Below are positions 8,985 to 17,808 of a stretch of DNA of 64,000 nt, one piece after another. Numbering within the stretch: position 1 is the first letter of the stretch; every line of letters begins with the position of its first letter. A model generated the notes under the pieces. It worked only from the letters and a program-made list of their open reading frames with translations. It was not told the DNA's origin and made no database searches. Source of the DNA: JASHPR01 sp963739645 (lineage in GTDB: Bacteria; Actinomycetota; Actinomycetes; Streptosporangiales; Streptosporangiaceae); the NCBI GenBank assembly GCA_963739645.1, contig CAVUBM010000061.1:1-64000 (forward strand), in the 5' to 3' direction. The position numbers and the translations under genes are program-made.

Positions 8985-10706
8985 ATGTCTGTTAGCGCTA
9001 ACAATCCGGATGCGTGCGTGGTCGGCGTCGACTTCGGCACGCTGTCCGGGCGGGCTCTGGTCGTGCGAGTCAGGGACGGCGCCGAGCTCGGCACCGCCGT
9101 CCACGAATACCGTCACGGCGTGATGGACGCCAAGCTCGCCGCCACCGGGGAGCCGCTGCCGCCGGACTGGGCGCTGCAGGATCCTGAGGATTACCGCGAC
9201 GTGCTGCGTCACGCGGTGCCCGAGGCGGTGGCCAGCGCGGGGATCGCCCCCGCCCAGGTGATCGGGATCGGCACCGACTTCACCGCGTGCACCGTGCTGC
9301 CCGCGCTGGCCGACGGCACGCCGCTGTGCCAGGTTCCCGAGCTCGCCGGCCGCCCGCACGCCTACCCCAAGCTGTGGAAGCATCACGCGGCCCAGCCTCA
9401 GGCCGACCGGATCAACGCGCTGGCGCACGAGCGCGGCGAGCCGTGGATCGCCCGCTACGGCGGGAAGATCTCGTCCGAGTGGGAGTTCGCCAAGGCGCTG
9501 CAGCTGCTCGAGGAGGATCCCGACATCTACCAGCGCGCGACCCGGTGGATCGAGGCCGCCGACTGGATCATCTGGCAGCTGGCCGGGGTCGAGACCAGGA
9601 ATGCCTGCACCGCCGGGTACAAGGGGATCTGGCAGGACGGCACGTACCCGTCACGCGAGTACCTCGCCGCGCTCGACCCGCGGTTCGCCAGCTTCGCCGC
9701 GGACAAGCTCGGCCACAACATCCAGCCGCTCGGCGGCCGCGCCGGGTCGCTCACCGCGGAGGCGGCGGGCTGGACCGGCCTGCCGGCGGGGATCGCGGTC
9801 GCGGTCGGCAACGTCGACGCGCACGTGACCCCGCCCGCGGCGGCCGCGATCGAGCCGGGCCAGATGGTCGCGATCATGGGCACCTCCACCTGCCACGTGA
9901 TGAACGGCGTGTCCCTGGCCGAGATCCCCGGCATGTGCGGCGTGGTCGACGGCGGCATCGTCGCCGGCCGCTGGGGGTACGAGGCGGGGCAGAGCGGGGT
10001 CGGGGACGACTTCGCCTGGCTCGCCGAGCACGCCACGCCCCCCGAGTACCTGGACGAGGCCAAGCGCCGCGGCGTGTCCGTGCACGAGGTGCTGTCCGAG
10101 CAGGCCGCGGCGCAGCCCGCGGGGGCGCACGGGCTGATCGCGCTGGACTGGCTGGACGGCAACCGCAGCGTGCTGGTCGACCACCACCTGTCCGGCGCGA
10201 TCGTCGGGATCACGCTCGCCACCCGCGCGCCCGACATCTACCGGGCGCTGGTCGAGGCGACCGCGTTCGGGACCCGGGTCATCATCGACAGCTTCGCGTC
10301 ATCCGGCGTCCCGGTCACCGAGTTCGTGGTCGCGGGCGGCCTGCCCAAGAACCGGTTCGTGATGCAGGTCTACGCCGACGTGACCAGGCGCCCGCTGAGC
10401 GTGATCAAGTCCGAGCAGGGCCCGGCGCTCGGCTCGGCCATCCACGCCGCGGTGGCCGCGGGCGCCTACCCGGACGTCCCCGCGGCCGCGGCGGCGATGG
10501 GCGGCAAGCGCGAGGCGGTGTACCGGCCCGACCCGGCCAGCGCGGATGTCTACGACCGGCTGTACGCCGAGTACCTGCTGCTGCACGACTACTTCGGCCG
10601 CGGCACCAACGAGGTCATGCACCGCCTCCGCGCCCTGCGCGATGAGGTATTGAGCCGCAACGCGGATGGGGCCGCGGCGGCTGGTGCTGGCCGAGGCCGG
10701 CACTGA
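8985..10706 (+). CDS. araB: Ribulokinase
   Basis: FGGY-family kinase making L-ribulose 5-phosphate from L-ribulose. The 573-residue protein opens MSVSANNPDACVVGVDFG, then TLSGRALVVRVRDG, the AraB hallmark, and has GIGTDFTACTVLP near residue 95, AIMGTSTCHVMN near 300 and VAGGLPKNRFVMQVYAD near 450. The start is uncertain: the ATG at 8985 has only a weak ribosome site and the operator lies within its first codons, so a later GTG at 9016 (VVGVDFG) or leaderless translation is possible. It is followed 12 bp later by araD and then araA, forming the arabinose operon. Confidence 0.95.
   Translation: MSVSANNPDACVVGVDFGTLSGRALVVRVRDGAELGTAVHEYRHGVMDAKLAATGEPLPPDWALQDPEDYRDVLRHAVPEAVASAGIAPAQVIGIGTDFTACTVLPALADGTPLCQVPELAGRPHAYPKLWKHHAAQPQADRINALAHERGEPWIARYGGKISSEWEFAKALQLLEEDPDIYQRATRWIEAADWIIWQLAGVETRNACTAGYKGIWQDGTYPSREYLAALDPRFASFAADKLGHNIQPLGGRAGSLTAEAAGWTGLPAGIAVAVGNVDAHVTPPAAAAIEPGQMVAIMGTSTCHVMNGVSLAEIPGMCGVVDGGIVAGRWGYEAGQSGVGDDFAWLAEHATPPEYLDEAKRRGVSVHEVLSEQAAAQPAGAHGLIALDWLDGNRSVLVDHHLSGAIVGITLATRAPDIYRALVEATAFGTRVIIDSFASSGVPVTEFVVAGGLPKNRFVMQVYADVTRRPLSVIKSEQGPALGSAIHAAVAAGAYPDVPAAAAAMGGKREAVYRPDPASADVYDRLYAEYLLLHDYFGRGTNEVMHRLRALRDEVLSRNADGAAAAGAGRGRH
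8990..9003. promoter_or_regulatory. LacI-type operator at araB (perfect palindrome)
   Basis: TGTTAGCGCTAACA is a perfect 14-bp palindrome with the central CG step typical of LacI-family sites. It begins five bases after the ATG of araB at 8985, so a bound repressor would block transcription start or early elongation. Its core is shared with sites at 16440-16453 and 50830-50843. Confidence 0.75.
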
Positions 10707-10718
10707 CGGCGGGCGGGC

Positions 10719-11399
10719 ATGAGCGGGCTAGAGCTGGCCGGGCTGCGGGAGACGGTCTGGGCCCTGCACGCGGAGCTGGCCGCCTCCGGCCTGGTCGCCT
10801 GGACGTCGGGCAACGTCTCCGCCCGGGTGCCAGGGGCCGACCTGATGGTGATCAAGCCGAGCGGGGTCGGCTACGCCGAGCTGACCCCGGAGTCCATGGT
10901 GGTCTGCGACCTCGACGGCCGGGCCGTCGACGACAGGGCCGTCAACGGCAGCGGGCTGAGCCCGTCCAGCGACACCGCCACGCACGCGTACGTGTACCGC
11001 CAGATGCCGGAGGTGGGCGGCGTGGTGCACACGCACTCGGGGTACGCCACGGCGTGGGCCGCGCGCGGCGAGGCGATCCCGTGTGTGCTCACCGCGATGG
11101 CCGACGAGTTCGGCGGTGAGATCCCGGTCGGGCCGTTCGCCCTGATCGGCAGCGATGAGATCGGCCGCGGCATCGTGGCCACCCTGTCCGGCCACCGCTC
11201 GCCCGCGGTGCTGATGCGCAACCACGGCGTGTTCACCATCGGCCCCTCGGCCCGCGCCGCGCTCAAGGCCGCGGTGATGTGCGAGGATGCCGCCCGCACC
11301 GTGCACCTGGCCCGGGCGTTCGGCGACCCGGCCCCGCTCCCGCAAGACCAGATCGACGCGCTGCACCGTCGCTACCAGGAGGAGTACGGCCAGCGCTGA
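10719..11399 (+). CDS. araD: L-ribulose-5-phosphate 4-epimerase
   Basis: Class II aldolase-family epimerase converting L-ribulose 5-phosphate to D-xylulose 5-phosphate, which enters the pentose phosphate pathway. At 226 residues it has the normal length. The zinc-site histidines are visible in GGVVHTHSGYATAWAARG (near residue 100) and in MRNHGVFTIG (near 167); TSGNVSARVPG and KPSGVGYAELTPE form the phosphate-binding part. It is 12 bp after araB and about 70 bp before araA, same strand. Confidence 0.95.
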   Translation: MSGLELAGLRETVWALHAELAASGLVAWTSGNVSARVPGADLMVIKPSGVGYAELTPESMVVCDLDGRAVDDRAVNGSGLSPSSDTATHAYVYRQMPEVGGVVHTHSGYATAWAARGEAIPCVLTAMADEFGGEIPVGPFALIGSDEIGRGIVATLSGHRSPAVLMRNHGVFTIGPSARAALKAAVMCEDAARTVHLARAFGDPAPLPQDQIDALHRRYQEEYGQR

Positions 11400-11469
11400 C
11401 CAGGCCCGTCCGGGCGATCAACCCAGCCGCGGCGACCCGGCCGCGGTAGAAGCGTTCAGGAGGATGTTG

Positions 11470-12867
11470 ATGGTTGCCATCAAGCCCCGGATCGGGATCC
11501 TGGGCATTATGCAGGATCTGTACGACGAGACGATCCCCAACATCGCGCAGCGGCAGGAGCGCTACGCCCATGAGATCGCGGTGCACCTGGCGGACGTGGC
11601 GGAGTTCATCCCGAGCAAGCCGATCAAGTACCGCGAGGACGCTGAGCGGGCCATGCGGGAGTTCGAGAACGCCGACCTGGACGGCGTCATGGTCGTGATG
11701 CTCACCTACGGGCCCGCCATGCGCGTGGCGCGGCTGCTGAACGAGTCGCGGCTGCCGATCCTGCTGGCCAACATCCAGCCCGACCCGAACGTCACCCCGG
11801 CCTGGAACATGGACGACATGACCTACAACCAGGGCGTGCACGGCGCGCAGGACACCGCCAACGCCATGGTCAGGGCGGGCCGGGCGTTCAGCGTGCTGAC
11901 CGACGACTGGCACAGCGAGGAGTTCCGCGACGGCGTCCGCCGGTGGACGCGGGCGGCGGCCGCGGTGACGGCGTTGAAGTCGCTCAAGGTCGCGATCTTC
12001 GGGTACGCGATGAACGACATGGGCGACATCCGGGTGGACGAGAGCGCGCTGGTCCGCTCCCTGGGCCCGGAGATCCTCGCGGTGGCGCCCGGGGACCTGT
12101 ACCGGGTCATGCTGGCCGTGAGCGCCGAGGAGATCGCCGAGGTCATCGCGTTCGAGGACGAGCGGTTCGAGATCGACCCGCTGCTGTCGGCCGAGGAGCG
12201 CGCCGATCACGCCCGGATGCAGGTCGGGATCCAGCGGATCCTGGACGCGGGCGGCTACGGCGCCTACACCGCGCACTTCGACGCGATCGGCGAGGACGGC
12301 CGGTTCAGCCGGCTGCCGCTGGCCGCGGCGTCCACGCTGATGGCCCGCGGTTACGGGTACGCGGCCGAGGGGGACGTGCTCACCGCCTGCCTGGTGTCGG
12401 CCGGGCACACGCTGATCGGGGATGCGCACTTCACCGAGATGTACGCGATGGACTTCCCGTCCGACTCGGTGCTGATGAGCCACATGGGGGAGGGCAACTG
12501 GAAGATCGCCCGCCAGGACCGGCCGGTGAAGCTGATCAAGCGGCCGCTGGGCATCGGCAAGCTGGACGACCCGCCCACGTTCCTGTTCCAGTACCAGCCG
12601 GGCCCGGCCACGCTGGCCACGCTGGTGTCGCTGGGCGGCGAGCGGTTCCGGCTGGTCGTGGCCGAGGGGGAGAACCTGGACAGCCAGGAACTGCCCGCCC
12701 TGGAGATGCCCTACGGGCAGTTCCGCCCGGCCACCGGGGTGCGCGCCTGCCTGAACGGCTGGCTCACCGCGGGCGGCCCGCACCACGAGGTGATGAACCT
12801 CGGCCACCACGCGGCCGACTGGGAGGTGTTCTGCCGCCTGGCCGGCATCGAGTACGTGCTGTGTTAG
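11470..12867 (+). CDS. araA: L-arabinose isomerase
   Basis: Interconverts L-arabinose and L-ribulose. AGGAGG at 11458-11463 is six bases before the ATG at 11470, which sets the start better than the ATG at 11464. The 465-residue protein keeps the metal and active-site segments of the family: GYGYAAEGDVLTA, FTEMYAMDFPSDS, MSHMGEGNW and GGPHHEVMNLGHHAADWE near the C-terminus. It is the third gene of the araBDA run. A hairpin follows directly after the stop and separates it from the convergent transporter operon. Confidence 0.95.
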   Translation: MVAIKPRIGILGIMQDLYDETIPNIAQRQERYAHEIAVHLADVAEFIPSKPIKYREDAERAMREFENADLDGVMVVMLTYGPAMRVARLLNESRLPILLANIQPDPNVTPAWNMDDMTYNQGVHGAQDTANAMVRAGRAFSVLTDDWHSEEFRDGVRRWTRAAAAVTALKSLKVAIFGYAMNDMGDIRVDESALVRSLGPEILAVAPGDLYRVMLAVSAEEIAEVIAFEDERFEIDPLLSAEERADHARMQVGIQRILDAGGYGAYTAHFDAIGEDGRFSRLPLAAASTLMARGYGYAAEGDVLTACLVSAGHTLIGDAHFTEMYAMDFPSDSVLMSHMGEGNWKIARQDRPVKLIKRPLGIGKLDDPPTFLFQYQPGPATLATLVSLGGERFRLVVAEGENLDSQELPALEMPYGQFRPATGVRACLNGWLTAGGPHHEVMNLGHHAADWEVFCRLAGIEYVLC

Positions 12868-12868
12868 T

Positions 12869-12886
12869 CGGGGGGACGACCCCCCG
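12869..12886 (+). terminator. Hairpin after araA
   Basis: CGGGGGG-ACGA-CCCCCCG forms a perfect 7-bp GC stem with a 4-nt loop, two bases after the araA stop. It lies between convergent genes and could act on either strand. There is no T tract. Confidence 0.6.
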
Positions 12887-12914
12887 GAACCCCCGCGTGC
12901 CATCCGCTCGGGCC

Positions 12915-13034
12915 GGACCTCCGGCCGGCCGTCGCGGCTGGCACCGACCTCCGGCCGGCCGTCGCGGCTGGCACCGACCTCCGGCCGGGCGTCGCGGCTG
13001 GCACCGACCTCCGGCCGGCCGTCGCGGCTGGCAC
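12915..13034. repeat. Four 30-bp tandem repeats with hairpin core (REP-like)
   Basis: The unit has an exact 30-bp period (GTCGCGGCTGGCAC at 12931, 12961, 12991 and 13021) with one base changed in the third copy. The core CCGGCCGTCGCGGCTGG can fold as an 8-bp stem with a TCG loop. The array ends exactly at the stop codon of the ABC ATPase gene. The same core recurs at 41161-41180 and, inside a gene, at 44345-44365, so it belongs to a dispersed family. Confidence 0.85.
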
Positions 13035-13836
13035 CTACGCGGAGTGCCGGCTTCGCTCGCGCTCCTCCAGGGCCTTGCGGTACTCGGCGATGACCAGGTC
13101 GGTCAGCTCCTGCACCGACGTGTCCCTGGCGTACTTGTCCAGGGTGATCTCGCCGTGCTGGAGCAGGTTCACCCGGTCGCATACCTCGAGCACCTGGCCG
13201 TAGTTGTGCGCGATGATGATCACCGAGACGTCACCGCGCCGCTTGAGGTCGCGCACCAGCTCAAGGATGAGCGCGGCCTCCTTGGCGCCCATGGCGGCCA
13301 GCGGCTCGTCCAGGAGCAGGATCTTGGCGTCGGTGTAGACCGAGCGGGCCACCGCGATGGCCTGCCGCTGCCCGCCGGAGAGCCGGGCCACCGGGACGTC
13401 CACCGACTGGATATTGACGCCCATGTTGTCGAGCTGCTCCCTGGCCAGCTTGCGCATGGCCTTGTTGTTCAGCAGCGGCCAGCGGACCTTCTCCCGGTTC
13501 AGGTACATGTTGTGGTACACGCTGAGCTCGTTGATCAGCGCCAGGTCCTGGTAGACGGCGTCGATGCCGAGCGACCGCGCGTGATCGACGGACTTGAGCG
13601 TGACCTCCTGGCCGTTGAGCAGGATCCGCCCGGAGTCCGGCGGCTGGAACCCGCACAAGATCTTGAGCAGGGTGGACTTGCCCGCCCCGTTGTCCCCGAT
13701 CAGGCCGAGAACCTCGCTCTGGCCCAGCCGCAGGTTCACGTCGGTGAGCGCGGTGACCGCCCCGAACCGCTTGGAGATGTGCTCGGCCCGCAGCACGTCG
13801 ACGTCGGCCGAGCCGTTGCCGGAAGGTGTGCGTCAT
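13035..13836 (-). pseudogene. Sugar ABC importer ATP-binding protein (probable arabinose), one extra base near the start
   Basis: Single-domain ATPase of the carbohydrate uptake type 2 class: Walker A GDNGAGKSTLLKIL near residue 48, signature LSGGQRQAIAVARS, Walker B ILLLDEP and a switch histidine in IIAHNYGQVLEVCDRV. The intact frame begins only at a GTG at 13796 (LRAEHISKRFG). The permease stop overlaps an ATG at 13836 that opens MTHT, and dropping one base after it gives SGNGSADVDVLRAEHISK in frame. I therefore think the true start is 13836 and that a base was added around 13815-13823. It works with the permease and binding protein upstream on the same strand. Arabinose as substrate is inferred from the neighbouring araBDA and the shared operator. 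Confidence 0.88.
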
Positions 13837-14882
13837 CAGGTTCTCCCCGATCCCCGCAGTCGCGCTAGCTGGACGTTAGCGATCATGGCAACCAGGATCG
13901 CGGCGCCGAAGATGATGAACAGGACGTTGGCGTTGATCCCGGCCACGTTGAAGCCGTCGGTCAGGATGGCGAGCACCATCGAGCCGAAGAACGCGCCGAT
14001 GATGGTGCCGGAGCCGCCGAGCATCGCGGTCCCGCCGATCACGGCCGCGGCCACGGCGTAGAACATCGGCTGGTACTGGCCGGAACTCGGGTCGATGTCG
14101 TTGACCTGGAGCGCCACCTGGATGCCGACGAACGCCCCCAGCACGCCCGTGATCATGAAGTTGCCGTACTTGATTCTGTTCACCTTGATGCCGGCCTCGC
14201 GGGAGCCGAGCAGGTTCCCGCCCGCGGCGATGGTGTGCAACCCCCACCGGGTCCGGGTGAGCACGATGTGGAAGATCACGGTGAGGGCGATCGCCCAGAT
14301 GATCATGGACCATGCGTAGGTGCCGATCCAGTGCCCGATGCCCTGGACGGCCGGGGAGGGAACCGCAGGTTCCGCGTGCGAGGTGAACAGGACGATCCCG
14401 AGCAGGATGAACCCGGTGGCGAGCGTGGTGATGAACGACGGCAGTCCCATCGTCACCGTGAAGAAGCCGTTGAACCAGCCGATCACCAGGCCCATGAGCA
14501 GGGTGAGCAGGATCGCGGGGACGGCGGGGACCCCGTAGAAGTCGGTCAGGTAGTGCATGACGAACGGGGCCAGGGTGAAGATGAACCCCACCGACAGGTC
14601 GATCTCCCCGCAGATCAGCAGGAAGACCTCGCCGATCGCGATGATGATGATCGGCGCCGCGATCTGGGACAGGTTGATGAGGTCGAGCTTGGTGAAGAAG
14701 TTGTCGTTGGTGAGCCAGAAATAGGCGAACAGCACGACCGCGACCACGAAGACGGCGGCCTCGCGCTGCTGACCGAAAAGGATAAGGCCGTGCTGGACCC
14801 GGCCCCAGAGGTCTCGTCGCGGGGCCGGGGCGCCGGGGCGCGGGCCCGTGACGTCCCTACTTGCTGCGGCGGTTTCGCTCAC
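13836..14882 (-). CDS. Sugar ABC importer permease (probable arabinose)
   Basis: Integral membrane permease of the AraH/RbsC/XylH family, 348 residues, with about eight to ten hydrophobic segments and the conserved coupling region AAGGNLLGSREAGIKVNRIKYG near residue 230. GEIDLSVGFIFTL near residue 90 is the family's best conserved membrane loop. The stop overlaps the ATG of the ATPase gene by one base (TGATG), so they are translated together. It lies 140 bp downstream of the binding-protein gene. Confidence 0.93.
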   Translation of the reverse strand: MSETAAASRDVTGPRPGAPAPRRDLWGRVQHGLILFGQQREAAVFVVAVVLFAYFWLTNDNFFTKLDLINLSQIAAPIIIIAIGEVFLLICGEIDLSVGFIFTLAPFVMHYLTDFYGVPAVPAILLTLLMGLVIGWFNGFFTVTMGLPSFITTLATGFILLGIVLFTSHAEPAVPSPAVQGIGHWIGTYAWSMIIWAIALTVIFHIVLTRTRWGLHTIAAGGNLLGSREAGIKVNRIKYGNFMITGVLGAFVGIQVALQVNDIDPSSGQYQPMFYAVAAAVIGGTAMLGGSGTIIGAFFGSMVLAILTDGFNVAGINANVLFIIFGAAILVAMIANVQLARLRGSGRT

Positions 14883-15022
14883 GTTGACCCTCCCGTTTCC
14901 CGTATCCAGCGTGTCAGCACCGATGGCGCGCGAACGCGCCGGTGACGGGTCTTGCGCTGCAAGCCTAGTTTCCCGCCACCGGCGCGCTTATGCACCTCTC
15001 TATACCTCGGTGAGACGCCGCA

Positions 15023-16207
15023 TCAGGTGCTGGTCGTGCCCATCGGGTTGTTGATCGGGCCGGATCTGGTGACCAGCTTCTGGGCCGTGGTCGAACCCTC
15101 GAACCTGGTCGGCGTGGACAGGTAGGGGCCGACGTTGCTCTTGGTCACGAACGTCAGGCCGGTGTCGGTGTCGGCCGGGGCGACCAGGCCGCCGGACAGC
15201 TGGAACATGAACAGCTGGATCACCGGCAGGAATCCCTGGTAGTAGGGCGACTGGTCGATGGTGAAGTCGATCTGGCCCGCCTTGATCGCGTTCAGCGTCG
15301 GGGTGGTCAGGTCGAACCCGCCGGCCGGGATCTTGAGGCCGGTGCCGGTCAGGGCCTGGCCGAGGAACCCGGTCGAGCCCGCGTCCACGGCGAATGCGCC
15401 CTTGAGCGACGACTTGTGCGCAAGCAGGTAGGCCTTCTCCGCGCCGAGCTCGACGTTGGTCGCGGCCCCGGTCGCGATCTGCGCCACCTGGAAGCTCTTG
15501 CCTGAGGCCTTCAGCGCGGCCACGGCACCGTCGTAGCGCGGCTGGATGTTCCCGGTGCCCGGGGTGGCGATGAAGATCACGATGTGGCCGCCGCCCGGGA
15601 TCAGGGACAGGATCCGCTGCCCGAGCTGCTGGCCCGACTGGTACAGCGCCTGGCCGATGTAGGCCAGCCGGTTGGTACCGATGTCCGGGACGCCACTAGA
15701 GGCGACGGTCCCGTCGGCGTTGTAGCTCAGCACCGGGATGCCGGCGTCCATGGCCCGCTTGACCGGCGCGGTGAACCCGGTCGCGTTGATGACCGGGATC
15801 GCGATCCCGGACGCGTTCGCCGCGATCGCCGAGTTCAGGAACGACACCATCTGCGGCACGCTCGAGGTCGACGCAGATCCGCCCCACTTGGGCACGGGGA
15901 TGTCCAGCAGCGCCGCGGCGTCCTGGAAGCCGTACTGGGTCGGCACGAAGAACGGGTTGGTGTAGACGTGGTTGTCGAACCAGAACTGCCACTTCGGGGT
16001 CTTCGGGAAGTTCCCCGCCGCCGTCGCGGTGGCGGTCGAGCCGGTGCTCGCGCTGCTGCCCGACGATCCGCACGCCGCGAGCAGGGCCGAGGCAGCCGCC
16101 GTCGCGCTCACCAGACCGGTGCCCGCCAGCAGCTTGCGCCGGGACGTTCCGTCCTTCATATTCAGTGTCTGGATCGCCTCATCGACCTTTGGGTCGACTT
16201 TCCTCAT
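15023..16207 (-). CDS. Sugar ABC importer substrate-binding lipoprotein (probable arabinose)
   Basis: Periplasmic-binding-protein fold of the ribose/xylose class, 394 residues, anchored outside the membrane. The N-terminus carries a twin-arginine-like SRRKLLAG followed by a lipobox (ALLAACGSS, lipidated Cys near residue 46), then a Ser/Thr-rich linker. GGAGG five bases before the ATG at 16207 supports that start over the GTG at 16210. Ligand-domain segments include PVINATGFTAPVKRAMDAGI and VDAGSTGFLGQAL. It is the first gene of the binding protein-permease-ATPase operon, with an operator 230 bp upstream. The substrate is inferred. Confidence 0.92.
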   Translation of the reverse strand: MRKVDPKVDEAIQTLNMKDGTSRRKLLAGTGLVSATAAASALLAACGSSGSSASTGSTATATAAGNFPKTPKWQFWFDNHVYTNPFFVPTQYGFQDAAALLDIPVPKWGGSASTSSVPQMVSFLNSAIAANASGIAIPVINATGFTAPVKRAMDAGIPVLSYNADGTVASSGVPDIGTNRLAYIGQALYQSGQQLGQRILSLIPGGGHIVIFIATPGTGNIQPRYDGAVAALKASGKSFQVAQIATGAATNVELGAEKAYLLAHKSSLKGAFAVDAGSTGFLGQALTGTGLKIPAGGFDLTTPTLNAIKAGQIDFTIDQSPYYQGFLPVIQLFMFQLSGGLVAPADTDTGLTFVTKSNVGPYLSTPTRFEGSTTAQKLVTRSGPINNPMGTTST

Positions 16208-16439
16208 CACGAACCTCCATTTCCATGGGGTGGGCTGTACCCCGCGGCAACAGGCTCTTGCCGGAACATGCCACGCGTTCGCGTGACCGCCATAGTGACC
16301 TGACTTCCTGTCTCAGGGCAGGCCCGCCGTTGCTGCTCCGCAAACGGGCCAGCCGGTCGCTGAGTCCTATCCGGGTCCGGGTAGCCCAGCGTGCGAACGC
16401 CACATGGCCGCGAGCTATCTGGCTCAGCAGCACGGCCGA

Positions 16440-16453
16440 TGTTAGCGCTCACA
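16440..16453. promoter_or_regulatory. LacI-type operator upstream of the ABC importer operon
   Basis: TGTTAGCGCTCACA matches the araB palindrome except for one base, and is the exact reverse complement of the galactanase site at 50830-50843. It lies about 230 bp before the binding-protein start, in the 390-bp gap between that gene and ligC. I see no other gene in this gap. Confidence 0.7.
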
Positions 16454-16550
16454 TTGTGCGTTGGATGAAGCCTTGTGAGGCCATAAGCTAACCCCCACCC
16501 GACTTTGCCGTCAATGATCATCGCCAACAGAAGCCAACATGTGACCTGGC

Positions 16551-16579
16551 CGCACGCCGGCCCCGTCCGGCCTGGTGCG
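16551..16579 (-). terminator. Hairpin downstream of the DNA ligase gene
   Basis: CGCACGCCGG pairs with CCGGC...GTGCG around a CCCCGT loop, with a 3-nt bulge. It begins about 20 bp past the ligase stop on the minus strand and is a plausible factor-independent terminator without a T tract. Confidence 0.4.
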
Positions 16580-16599
16580 GGGGGTACGGAATGTCGGGT

Positions 16600-17667
16600 T
16601 CAGCGGCCCAGGATGCCCGCGAGGTCGAAGTTGACCGGCTCCTCAAGCTGGGCGAACCCGCAGGAGGCCGGATCACGGTCGGGGCGCCAGCGGACGAACT
16701 GGGCGGTGTGCCGGAACCGGGTGCCTTCCATATGGTCGTAGCGCACCTCGACCACGCGCTCGGGACGCAGCGGGACGAACGACAGGTCCTTCTTCGCGTT
16801 CCACCGGCTGTGCTCGGCCCCGCGCGGGTTGCGCACCCCGGGCTCGGGCCTGGCCCAGTTCCACGGGTGCCCATCGAAGCCGGTGACCAGCGGCTGCAGC
16901 TCGGTGAACAGCTCGCGCCGGGTCTCCAGCGGGAACGCACCGATCACGCCGACGCTGGCCAGGTTGCCCGCGTCGTTATAGAGGCCAAGCAGCAGCGACC
17001 CGATCGCGTCCGGCCCGCTCTTGTGCACCCGGTACCCGGCCACCACGCAGTCGGCGGTCCGCTCGTGCTTGACCTTGAACATGACCCGCTTGTCCGGCTC
17101 GTAGCTGCCGTCCAGCGGCTTGGCCACGATGCCGTCCAGGCCCGCGCCCTCAAACTGGCTGAACCACTGCCCGGCCAGCTCCCGGTCCTGGGTCGCCGGA
17201 GTGAGGCGGAAGGGCGGGCCGACCGTGGCCAGGGCGTCGGCCAGCACCGCCCGCCGCTCGGCGAACGGCCGCTCCATGTAGTCGGTGTCGCCGAGCGCGA
17301 GGACGTCGAAGACCACGAACTCGGCGGGCGTCTGCTCGGCCAGGAGATTCACCCGGCTGGCGGCCGGGTGGATCCGCTGCAGCAGGGCTTCGAAGTCAAG
17401 GCGCTGACCCGCTGCGTCGGGTATCACGATTTCCCCATCCAGTACGCACCGCTCCGGCAGACTCGCCGCCGCCGCCTCGACGAGCTCGGGGAAATAACGG
17501 GTCAGCGGCCGCTCGTTCCTGCTGCCCAGCTCCACCTCGGCGCCGTCCCTGAACACGATCGACCGGAAGCCGTCCCACTTGGGCTCGAAGCTCAGCGCGC
17601 CGTGCGGTATCTCCTTCACCGACTTGGCCAGCATCGGAGCTACCGGCGGCATCACGGGCAGGCGCAT
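16600..17667 (-). CDS. ligC: ATP-dependent DNA ligase, LigC type
   Basis: The 355-residue protein has a nucleotidyltransferase domain followed by an OB domain and nothing else, the layout of mycobacterial LigC. The adenylated lysine lies in FEPKWDGFR near residue 31; other ligase motifs are LDGEIVIPD, FVVFDVLALG, GLDGIVAKPLDGSYEPDKR and VMFKVKHERTADCVVAGYR. LigC enzymes act in gap repair and end joining rather than replication. The start MRLPVMPPVAPMLAKS fits the family. No ku gene is adjacent. It is unrelated to the sugar genes on either side. Confidence 0.9.
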   Translation of the reverse strand: MRLPVMPPVAPMLAKSVKEIPHGALSFEPKWDGFRSIVFRDGAEVELGSRNERPLTRYFPELVEAAAASLPERCVLDGEIVIPDAAGQRLDFEALLQRIHPAASRVNLLAEQTPAEFVVFDVLALGDTDYMERPFAERRAVLADALATVGPPFRLTPATQDRELAGQWFSQFEGAGLDGIVAKPLDGSYEPDKRVMFKVKHERTADCVVAGYRVHKSGPDAIGSLLLGLYNDAGNLASVGVIGAFPLETRRELFTELQPLVTGFDGHPWNWARPEPGVRNPRGAEHSRWNAKKDLSFVPLRPERVVEVRYDHMEGTRFRHTAQFVRWRPDRDPASCGFAQLEEPVNFDLAGILGR

Positions 17668-17808
17668 GGTCCCATCCTCGCCGATAGGCTGGCCGCCTCA
17701 CCACGTGACCCGCTGGTCAGCAGCCGCCTCGACCGGTTACGCTCCCGCCCATCCCCCCACATTTCGGCCGAGAGGTCCCGCTGAGAGGCCCAGTTAAGAA
17801 GGCACCGT

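Noticed and set aside
12915..13034. CRISPR-like array
   Set aside because: The 30-bp units are directly adjacent with no spacers and no cas genes are near. It is a tandem REP-like repeat.
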